From: GWA1-40-21 sp038078215
Lineage (GTDB): Bacteria > Patescibacteriota > Minisyncoccia > Phycocordibacterales > GWA1-40-21
DNA length: 16,552 bases
Assembly: GCA_038078215.1 (NCBI GenBank)
Contig: JBBUED010000016.1
Location: 1 to 16,552, forward strand
Direction: 5' to 3'
Positions 12,463-16,552 of the stretch are shown here, in pieces. A program made the position numbers and the translations under genes. Numbering within the stretch: position 1 is the stretch's first letter; the number at the start of each line of letters is the position of its first letter. Below the pieces are notes generated by a model that worked only from the letters and a program-made list of their open reading frames with translations, did not search any database and was not told where the DNA came from.

Positions 12463-12735
12463 ATGAATAAACAAGGCATAGCAGAAGCGGTACACGGTGT
12501 TCTTAACGGAACCAAAGTTCAAGCGGAACAAGTAGTAGACACGGTTTTTGATTCAATCGTTAATTCTTTAAAAAAAGGCGAGGAAGTGTCAATCGCCGGA
12601 ATCGGAATTTTTTCAGTAAAACAAAGAGCCGCTAGGCAGGCGAGAAATCCTCGCACCGGAGAAGCAATCTCCGTTCCGGCAATGAAAGTTCCAAAATTCA
12701 GAGCCGCCAAAGCTTTGAAAGATTCGGTTAAATAA
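12463..12735 (+). CDS. hup: HU-family DNA-binding protein
   Basis: HU is a small histone-like dimer that bends and compacts DNA. The 90-aa protein matches the family length. It has the N-terminal helical half (MNKQGIAEAVHGVLNGTKVQAEQVVDTVFDSI), GEEVSIAGIGIFSVKQRAARQARNP (about 40-63) and the DNA-binding beta-arm centred on ARNPRTGEAISVPAM, with the Pro that intercalates into DNA. The C-terminal helix is KFRAAKALKDSVK. It lies between an assembly gap and a strong terminator, so it is apparently monocistronic. There is no Shine-Dalgarno; two promoters are possible. Which HU/IHF paralogue it is cannot be decided. Confidence 0.95.
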   Translation: MNKQGIAEAVHGVLNGTKVQAEQVVDTVFDSIVNSLKKGEEVSIAGIGIFSVKQRAARQARNPRTGEAISVPAMKVPKFRAAKALKDSVK

Positions 12736-12759
12736 ATTCAGTCAATTCTGCAAAGAAGA

Positions 12760-12797
12760 ACAAACCCCGTTTCGCCATATGGCGAAACGGGGTTTGT
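12760..12797 (+). terminator. 38-bp palindromic terminator after hup
   Basis: A perfect palindrome centred between 12778 and 12779, with arms ACAAACCCCGTTTCGCCAT and its complement. It begins 25 nt after the hup stop. No U-run follows at once, although TTTTTAAATTTAAATTTT comes about 20 nt later. It could act for both strands, because the minus-strand gene at 12896 also ends towards it. Confidence 0.75.
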
Positions 12798-12895
12798 GGT
12801 TCAAATTTGATTGTTTTTAAATTTAAATTTTGTGCATGACGGAAAAAGCACCCAAAAAATTCTTTCGCTTTGTAAGCACAGGAGCATTTTAATAC

Positions 12896-13138
12896 CTACC
12901 AAAAATGAATTAGGGATACAATACCCAGGATTGCAACCAAAATAACCAGAGCGATCAATAAATCAATGCGGCTGATAATACTCAGAATATTTGTATTTAT
13001 ATAATTTGTATTCTGTCTTGTGTCGTCTACATTGGAATCAATTACATATAATTGACTCATTATTTTATCACTTTCACTTTCCGGGTTGATATTTTTATGT
13101 GCGATTAAAATTTTGTTTTCTTCTTTTTTGTTTTCCAT
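12896..13138 (-). CDS. Small tail-anchored membrane protein
   Basis: The 80-aa protein has about 57 charged or polar residues (ENKKEENK…SQLYVIDSNVDDTRQNTNYINTN) followed by one hydrophobic segment at the very C-terminus (about 58-78, RIDLLIALVILVAILGIVSLIHFW). The polar part has a heptad-like pattern and may form a short coiled coil. Such an arrangement suggests a C-terminally anchored protein facing the cytoplasm. No family is recognised. It converges with hup onto the same palindromic terminator. Start signals are weak: no Shine-Dalgarno, and only a poor -10 (TAATTT) upstream. Confidence 0.65.
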   Translation of the reverse strand: MENKKEENKILIAHKNINPESESDKIMSQLYVIDSNVDDTRQNTNYINTNILSIISRIDLLIALVILVAILGIVSLIHFW

Positions 13139-13352
13139 ATGATTTAAAAATTAGCAAACTGTGTGGGATGGGAGAAGCGGTCACAAATCACTAAGCTCTT
13201 TATTTCTTCGCCTGCTGGCGAATCATAAAAATCTAAGTGTTTGCGACCCCGCCTCGCTGTCTCTCGCAGACTTGAGACATACTCCGGCCTTAGATTCTCC
13301 GCGCGAGACAAGCAGTTGTCTCGTTCATCCCTCCCAATTCGAAGACTCGTTG
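13139..13352. other. Structured non-coding block beside tRNA-Gly
   Basis: Several stems lie within about 200 nt: TTCGCC/GGCGAA (13207-13222), AATCTAAG (13230-13237) with CTTAGATT (13289-13296), TGTCTC/GAGACA (13258-13279) and CGAGACAA/TTGTCTCG (13304-13323, loop GCAG). The outer long-range pair encloses the TGTCTC stem, as in a multi-branch RNA. The block is flanked by 17-bp direct repeats derived from the tRNA 3' end. It could be an unrecognised RNA or a small mobile element; no ORF is credible. Confidence 0.45.
13160..13176. repeat. Copy of the tRNA-Gly 3' end
   Basis: TGTGTGGGATGGGAGAA matches TGTGCGGGATGGGAGAA at 13351-13367 at 16 of 17 positions. The second copy is the acceptor and T-stem 3' part of tRNA-Gly. 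The copies are direct repeats 191 bp apart and flank the structured block. Confidence 0.7.
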
Positions 13353-13396
13353 TGCGGGATGGGAGAATCGAACTCCCAACCTCGGTTTGGAAAACC
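13353..13396 (-). tRNA. tRNA-Gly (UCC), 5' part lost in gap
   Basis: The minus strand shows the 3' 44 nt: the second part of the anticodon arm (GGT-TTTCCAA-ACC, giving UCC after U33), variable loop GGTT, T arm GGGAG-TTCGATT-CTCCC, acceptor 3' strand ATCCCGC and discriminator A. The expected acceptor 5' strand GCGGGAT is typical of tRNA-Gly. About 27-30 nt of 5' sequence are missing and fall in the N run. CCA is not encoded. A73 is unusual for bacterial tRNA-Gly, which usually has U73. Confidence 0.85.
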
Positions 13397-13406
13397 NNNN
13401 NNNNNN
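13397..13406. other. Assembly gap (10 N) with understated length
   Basis: The gap must contain at least 27 nt of tRNA-Gly and the C-terminal end of the nuclease gene, so 10 N's cannot be the real size unless sequence was lost or collapsed. Confidence 0.85.
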
Positions 13407-13603
13407 TTTTCTCTCTTTAGCGCATCTGTTTTGTTTCTACATGCCTCATAATACACCAAAATTATTTTATCAAACTTTTTTGTAGTTTCCACTCCTTTAT
13501 TTTTATGCCTCAAAATATGCTCTTGCAGATTACTTGTAGCGCCGACATAAAAATTTTTACCGTTACTATTGTCAATAAGCAATAAAATATAAGTGTAATG
13601 CAT
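13407..13603 (-). CDS. GIY-YIG family endonuclease, 3' end lost in gap
   Basis: The ATG at 13603 gives 65 visible residues that match the small single-domain GIY-YIG family (usually about 80-100 aa): MHYTYILLL (GIY-like strand), FYVGATSNL (YIG-like strand), then KKFDKIILVYYEACRNKTDALKRE, the family's central block. The sequence breaks at KRE, just before the usual aromatic-rich C-terminus. In the helix after YVG the family normally shows RxxxH, with Arg catalytic. Here it reads HILRH, so the Arg position holds His29 (codon CAT, one transition from CGT). Such ORFs often sit beside tRNA genes or act as mobile nucleases. This one ends at tRNA-Gly on the same strand. An upstream extension to 13639 lacks family residues. 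Confidence 0.85.
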
Positions 13604-13641
13604 AATTTCTAGTTTGTCCGCCGAAAGCCCAAGGGGCATTC

Positions 13642-13676
13642 AGGCGGATCCGCCTAACTGCGTAGCTGTTGGCGGA
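13642..13676. repeat. GGCGGATCCGCC cruciform-type element
   Basis: AGGCGGATCCGCCT (13642-13655) is a perfect palindrome. Its right half TCCGCC (13649-13654) can instead pair with GGCGGA (13671-13676), forming a hairpin with a second stem AAC-GC/GC-GTT inside. The two folds exclude each other. The GC content is far above the surroundings, as in dispersed intergenic repeats. Confidence 0.55.
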
Positions 13677-13785
13677 GAAAACCGATATTATACCATTTAA
13701 CCAATCCCGCCTTCGCTAAAAGCTGCGGCGTGGCAAGCCCGCCAAGTGGGACAAGCCCGCTTTGCTTTTTGCAACATCTTAACAA

Positions 13786-13824
13786 AATTCAAAGCCCGCC
13801 GCAAACGCGAGCGGGTTTTGAATT
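13786..13824 (-). terminator. Terminator of the 30-aa zinc-ribbon gene
   Basis: AATTCAAAGCCCGC (13786-13799) pairs with GCGGGTTTTGAATT (13811-13824) over 14 bp, with one mismatch (an A·C pair on the minus strand). The minus-strand arm ends in TTTGAATTTTGTT, a U-rich tail. It starts 27 nt after the stop of the small gene at 13851. The region between 13677 and 13785 holds only GC-rich repetitive fragments. Confidence 0.8.
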
Positions 13825-13850
13825 AAAACTGACATTCTTTCCTTATTTAA

Positions 13851-13943
13851 CTATTCCCCTTCTTCCCCTTCTTCGCACTCCTCACATTTTCCATCAACCA
13901 TAACCTCACCGCATGCCTCGCAAATTTCATCTTCATTGTCCAT
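13851..13943 (-). CDS. 30-aa zinc-ribbon-like microprotein
   Basis: The sequence MDNEDEICEACGEVMVDG (residues 1-18) continues with KCEEC and ends in an acidic Glu/Gly tail; TAG stop. Four cysteines form CxxC-x8-CxxC (C8, C11, C20, C23), spaced as a tiny zinc ribbon, and the remaining residues are almost all acidic. Support for a real gene: a strong promoter (TTGACA-16-TGcTAGAAT, 14036-14009) upstream on the same strand, and a strong terminator 27 nt downstream. It follows the RNHCP gene, another cysteine-rich zinc-type protein. There is no Shine-Dalgarno; TAAGAT lies 7 nt before the ATG and TTAGTTT/AAACTAA (13954-13969) forms a hairpin before the start. Function unknown; an acidic zinc ribbon suggests protein binding. 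Confidence 0.7.
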   Translation of the reverse strand: MDNEDEICEACGEVMVDGKCEECEEGEEGE

Positions 13944-14008
13944 ATTTTTTATCTTAGTTTTTAAACTAAAAATTACTAATTGAGCCTAATTACTTAAGCT
14001 TGTCCGCA

Positions 14009-14036
14009 ATTCTAGCATTGAGTAAATTGTTGTCAA
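14009..14036 (-). promoter_or_regulatory. Strong promoter upstream of the zinc-ribbon gene
   Basis: On the minus strand TTGACA (14036-14031), 16 nt, then TAGAAT (14014-14009) preceded by TGC, an extended -10. The -35 overlaps the TGA stop of the RNHCP gene. Transcription would start near 14002, leaving a leader of about 58 nt before the 30-aa ORF. Confidence 0.75.
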
Positions 14037-14338
14037 ATTTCTAAAAAACTAGAAGATGTTTTGACAAAAATATCAAAATCATCAATCTCATTTACTTTAT
14101 TATTCCTTTCAAAACCGCACTTGACGCATTTATGAACAATGATGTTTTTTCCGCTTTTAAGCAGTGTCTCTATCGGTTTCATCATCCCCTCGCACTTCTC
14201 TTTCCTGTCGCCCGGATTCACATCAACGTGTTTGCCCCAGAGGCATTTCGGGCAGTGATTGGTATAACCGTCGCCCTCCACGCCAAATCCGCAATTTTCG
14301 CAAATAAAATCTTCAATTTTTCTCTGAAATTTTTTCAC
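14033..14338 (-). CDS. RNHCP domain-containing protein
   Basis: The 101-aa protein matches the RNHCP family: FxCxxCGxxVxGxGYTNHCPxCLWxKHVDxxPGDR near the N-terminus (C13, C16, H28, C29, C32), then CEGMMKP, and a second cysteine pair HKCVKCG (C71, C74). It ends in an acidic DDFDIF segment. The spacing implies one or two zinc sites. The family's biochemical role is not established to my knowledge. The start is GTG at 14338, only 3 nt after the stop of the upstream membrane-protein gene, so translational coupling is likely. No Shine-Dalgarno is seen. The promoter of the next small gene overlaps its stop codon. Confidence 0.9.
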   Translation of the reverse strand: MKKFQRKIEDFICENCGFGVEGDGYTNHCPKCLWGKHVDVNPGDRKEKCEGMMKPIETLLKSGKNIIVHKCVKCGFERNNKVNEIDDFDIFVKTSSSFLEI

Positions 14339-14341
14339 CGC

Positions 14342-15091
14342 TTATTTTTTCCGCTCAAGTTCTTGATACACAGAATCGTCATTTCTGGTCTTTTTTAAAC
14401 TTTCATAAATTAAAAATAGATAAATCGTCACTATCGGAATCAGCAACAAATAACCGACGCAAAAAAGAATGTCACCAATGTCTAAAACAGTTACCAAGCC
14501 GGATATAACATTAATCAAATAGAAAAATAGCCAAATAATTGTCCCGATGAATAGAAACCGCCAAAATAATTGCCACCAATTCCCTCTAACATACCCCTTG
14601 CTTGCCATCAAAGCCGACCACCCTTTCTTATTTTCCGAAATTAAGACAAATGAAGCCAGACTAAACCATATAAATAAAATTAAACCAGGAACAAAAAAGA
14701 GAAAAGCTCCGCCGGCAATAATAAATCCGGATAAAAAAGAAATCCAAAAATATGAAGTTATTTTACCCCACCCCCTGTGATACGATTCTTTAATGCCGAT
14801 ATTTTCTTCTCTATCTTTAATGGCGTAAAGCAAGGCAACTTGACTCCATAGTTGACTGACAAAAGAAACAAGAGTTAAAACCGACATTAAACCCAAACCA
14901 AACGGACCAAGAAACAACGTAAATATTGACATTGAATCAAAACGCAACAAAATCATTGCCAGTGTTATAAAAATAGCGACGATTGCCAACAAAACAAAAA
15001 CGGGCAACGTCATAATCCCCAAAAAGACCATAAATCTTTTTTTGTATATTTCCCAAGCCTGATCCAATAAAATTTTGGGACTTAATAGCAT
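14342..15091 (-). CDS. Polytopic membrane protein, about six passes
   Basis: The 249-aa protein starts with an amphipathic segment (LLSPKILLDQAWEIYKKRF). Hydrophobic helices follow at about residues 21-48, 55-80, 112-128, 130-155, 172-200 and 207-232, and the tail is charged (KKTRNDDSVYQELERKK). The pattern FFVPGLILFIWFSLASFVLISENKKGWSALMASKGYVRGNWWQLF resembles families of uncharacterised bacterial membrane proteins with a 'PGLxxxxWxxLxxFVxxxE...GxxALxxSxxLxxGnxW' repeat (DUF975-like or related). Role unknown, possibly membrane remodelling or transport. It lies between the VTT protein and RNHCP in one minus-strand row. No clear start signal was found. Confidence 0.75.
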   Translation of the reverse strand: MLLSPKILLDQAWEIYKKRFMVFLGIMTLPVFVLLAIVAIFITLAMILLRFDSMSIFTLFLGPFGLGLMSVLTLVSFVSQLWSQVALLYAIKDREENIGIKESYHRGWGKITSYFWISFLSGFIIAGGAFLFFVPGLILFIWFSLASFVLISENKKGWSALMASKGYVRGNWWQLFWRFLFIGTIIWLFFYLINVISGLVTVLDIGDILFCVGYLLLIPIVTIYLFLIYESLKKTRNDDSVYQELERKK

Positions 15092-15165
15092 AATTTGACA
15101 AATAAAATAATATCAGAAAATTTTAACGCCGACAAATTTTTTCAAGCCCGATACGGGTTCTAGTT

Positions 15166-15750
15166 TTAGAAAAATTTATAAGCGAGGAATCCGATAATGA
15201 CAATGCCGACGACCAAAGTGAGAAGATTAAAATATTTAAAAGCGAGCCGTCCGACGGCTCCGCCGAAAAGTTTCATCAGATACGCCACCGCGAAAAAGCG
15301 CATCCCCCTGCCCAATATTGAGGCGATTACAAAAATGAGAAAATCTATGCGAAAAAGCCCTCCGGCTATTGTAAAAATTTTATAAGGTATCGGCGTAAAA
15401 GCGGCGGTAAATATCGCCCAAAAGGCATTTTGCTGGAAAAGCGCTGAAACATGCTCAAGTTCCGTCTCAAGATGATAGGTTTTAACCAAAAGTGTTCCGA
15501 CAAAATTAAAAAACAAAGCGCCTATAAGATATCCGAACATACCTCCAACGACAGATGCTATTGTGGTAATGACGGCATAGTAAAACCATCTGGAACGAAG
15601 CCGCGCCACGATAGGCATAAGAAGCAAATCCGGCGGAATCGGGAAGAAAGACGACTCGGCAAATGAGATCAGGAAAAGCCACCTTCCGGCATTGGGGCCT
15701 TCTATATGCTTGATCATTCTGTCGCGCAATTTTGTTTTGAATTTTTCCAT
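15166..15750 (-). CDS. VTT (SNARE-associated/DedA-superfamily) YqaA-like membrane protein
   Basis: The 194-aa protein shows the superfamily's re-entrant signatures. FAESSFFPIPPDLLLMPIVA (about residues 30-49) has the acidic residue and double Pro of the first re-entrant loop. GGMFGYLIGALFF (about 70-82) is the Gly-rich helix, and FTPIPYKIFTIAGGLFRI (about 117-134) is the second re-entrant loop. A C-terminal helix completes it. Relatives translocate undecaprenyl phosphate or other polyprenyl lipids, or scramble phospholipids, so this may recycle a lipid carrier in the cytoplasmic membrane. That substrate is inference. It starts 10 nt after the stop of the tRNA-binding gene, so the two are probably co-transcribed. 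No Shine-Dalgarno precedes the ATG; TAAAAT lies 12 nt upstream. Confidence 0.85.
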   Translation of the reverse strand: MEKFKTKLRDRMIKHIEGPNAGRWLFLISFAESSFFPIPPDLLLMPIVARLRSRWFYYAVITTIASVVGGMFGYLIGALFFNFVGTLLVKTYHLETELEHVSALFQQNAFWAIFTAAFTPIPYKIFTIAGGLFRIDFLIFVIASILGRGMRFFAVAYLMKLFGGAVGRLAFKYFNLLTLVVGIVIIGFLAYKFF

Positions 15751-15760
15751 TTTTTTATTT

Positions 15761-16090
15761 TTATTTTACAAAACTTCCCTCTTTGGCGTTTTCGTTAACC
15801 CTAAGGAGAGAGAAAGGCGAATCATTCCCGCCGACGGCAAGAATCATTCCCCCGCTTTCATAACCGCGAATAATTCTCGGCTCCAGATTCGCGGCGAAAG
15901 CGCATTTTACGCCAACTAGACTCGACGGGTCGGGAAAATGCTCGGCGATGCCGGAAACTATCTGCCTCGGCGACTCCTCGGCAAAATCCACTTTCAGAAG
16001 CAGGAGCTTGTCGGTATCTGGAATTTTTTCAGCACTGACTATCTTCCCTATTTTTATTTCCAGTTTTTTGAAATCTTCGTGCGAAATCAT
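15761..16090 (-). CDS. Stand-alone tRNA-binding domain protein (MetRS beta type)
   Basis: The 109-aa protein from the ATG at 16090 is a complete EMAP/Arc1p-type tRNA-binding OB fold: FKKLEIKIGKIVSAEKIPDTDKLLLLKVDF (first strands), RQIVSGIAEHF, LVGVKCAFAANLEPRIIRGYESGGMILAV (core signature), and a C-terminal NENAKEGSFV. In many bacteria this domain is fused to the C-terminus of methionyl-tRNA synthetase. In others it is a separate subunit that dimerises and adds tRNA affinity; here it is separate. No MetRS catalytic gene is in the window. The in-frame ATG at 16132 adds 14 basic residues outside the fold, so I prefer 16090. It is followed 10 nt later by the VTT gene. Confidence 0.9.
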   Translation of the reverse strand: MISHEDFKKLEIKIGKIVSAEKIPDTDKLLLLKVDFAEESPRQIVSGIAEHFPDPSSLVGVKCAFAANLEPRIIRGYESGGMILAVGGNDSPFSLLRVNENAKEGSFVK

Positions 16091-16160
16091 AATTTGTATT
16101 GCCCTTTTTTTACGATTATCAAAATTTAGCATGAAAACAGAACGCGCGCCATGCGCGAAA

Positions 16161-16192
16161 TAGGTTTTAGTTTATAGGTATTAGGTTTTAGG
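16161..16192. repeat. TAGGTTTTAG tandem motif
   Basis: TAGGTTTTAG (16161-16170) and TAGGTTTTAGG (16182-16192) are separated by TTTATAGGTAT. A further TAGGTTTTGG at 16221-16230 overlaps the end of the ruvX gene. A small CGCGC/GCGCG stem (16143-16157) lies beside it. This is a short degenerate intergenic tandem repeat. Confidence 0.55.
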
Positions 16193-16219
16193 TAAAAAGA
16201 AACACGAAGAGGGAAATTT

Positions 16220-16552
16220 TTAGGTTTTGGTTTTATCTAAATAGCTTTGCAAAATTACGGCGGCGGCGGAGGCGTCAAGCATTTTCCCACATCCATCTTC
16301 TTCCGCGCGCATCTTTTCCGCCTCGGCTGAAGTCATAAACTCCGGCTCCATAAATACAGGCAAAGATGTCGCCTTTTCAATATTTGTTTTGAATTTTAAA
16401 ATATCTCTCATAATCGGATTGGCCTCTCCTTTAAAATTTTTTGACTCGCCTAGCACGATTCCCGCGACTGAATTTTCTTCGCAATAATTAGCGATTCGCT
16501 CAATAAGTTTTTTATCGTTCGGATAGGCAGTTTTAGGAAAGGCGATTTTTTG
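16220..16552 (-). CDS. ruvX: RuvX/YqgF-type Holliday-junction resolvase, C-terminal part
   Basis: The frame is open to the window edge, giving the last 110 residues; the N-terminal DxG motif lies outside. Visible are the helix KKLIERIANYCEEN, the strand IVLGESKNFKGEANPIM (family IVVGLPxxxxG), LPVFMEPEFMTSAEAE (in place of the usual DERxTTxxAE) and DASAAAVILQSYLD (family DxxAAxxILQxyL). The acidic residues that align with the second and third catalytic positions (Glu of PEF, Asp of DASAAA) are kept. The neighbouring Asp and Arg of DER are replaced by Pro and Phe. The family is an RNase-H-like fold implicated in junction resolution or rRNA processing. The last residues KTKT are encoded by the TAGGTTTTGG repeat motif. 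Confidence 0.85.
   Translation of the reverse strand, partial: QKIAFPKTAYPNDKKLIERIANYCEENSVAGIVLGESKNFKGEANPIMRDILKFKTNIEKATSLPVFMEPEFMTSAEAEKMRAEEDGCGKMLDASAAAVILQSYLDKTKT

Noticed and set aside
13139..13352. tmRNA, RNase P or other known RNA
   Set aside because: None of the conserved cores I know of could be recognised, so it is left as an unassigned structured block.
13161..13451. 96-aa plus-strand ORF across the 10-N gap
   Set aside because: It reads through the N run, tRNA-Gly and the nuclease gene antisense; no family resemblance.
15144..15160. AAGCCCG-ATA-CGGGTTC hairpin as a terminator between the VTT gene and the six-pass membrane protein
   Set aside because: The stem is short and has no U-tract on the minus strand, where transcription runs.
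16142..16230. CRISPR array from the TAGGTTTTAG repeats
   Set aside because: Units are about 10 bp, degenerate and without regular spacers; no cas gene is present.

Overview
The window looks like a scaffold from a Patescibacteria/CPR bacterium, most likely a Parcubacteria-type lineage. That assignment is inference from gene content. It rests on a trigger factor with no PPIase domain, a stand-alone MetRS-type tRNA-binding protein, a divergent RuvX, an RNHCP-domain protein, a compact pilM-pilN-pilO block, a GIY-YIG ORF beside a tRNA, many small one-pass membrane proteins, tRNA-Arg without encoded CCA, and AT-rich intergenic repeats. The standard code fits (TGA ends at least one gene). There are two N runs, 12206-12305 (100 N) and 13397-13406 (10 N).

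Layout. 1-321 is non-coding. tRNA-Arg(UCU) follows on the minus strand. 414-3122 (minus) is a type IV pilus inner-membrane operon: pilM, pilN-like, pilO-like and a 111-aa one-pass membrane protein. Then come rpiB (minus), a tandem pair of paralogous small unknown genes (minus), glmS (plus), and a tail-to-tail trigger factor gene (minus). Next are a one-pass membrane protein, rsmE, a second pair of small unknown genes (all minus), then divergent clpP and rny (plus). Beyond the first gap is hup (HU). The rest is on the minus strand: a tail-anchored protein, a structured non-coding block, a broken tRNA-Gly/GIY-YIG junction, a 30-aa zinc-ribbon gene, RNHCP, a polytopic membrane protein, a VTT/YqaA-like protein, a tRNA-binding protein and the C-terminal part of RuvX.

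Expression. Many housekeeping genes (rpiB, glmS, tig, rsmE, hup, nearly clpP) have a -10 hexamer only 6-10 nt before the start codon and no Shine-Dalgarno, so their mRNAs look leaderless. The only four genes with strong Shine-Dalgarno sequences are the two pairs of unknown small genes. Each pair lies between two divergent housekeeping genes (rpiB|pair|glmS and rsmE|pair|clpP) and ends in a strong intrinsic terminator. This is the most distinctive arrangement here. The rsmE/clpP pair also faces a divergent control region with two palindromes, one of which contains the clpP -35 box.

Roles. Most recognised genes are core functions: amino-sugar synthesis (GlmS), pentose phosphates (RpiB), protein folding and turnover (trigger factor, ClpP), RNA decay (RNase Y), rRNA modification (RsmE), nucleoid structure (HU) and pilus assembly. 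No CRISPR array, prophage or insertion sequence is evident.
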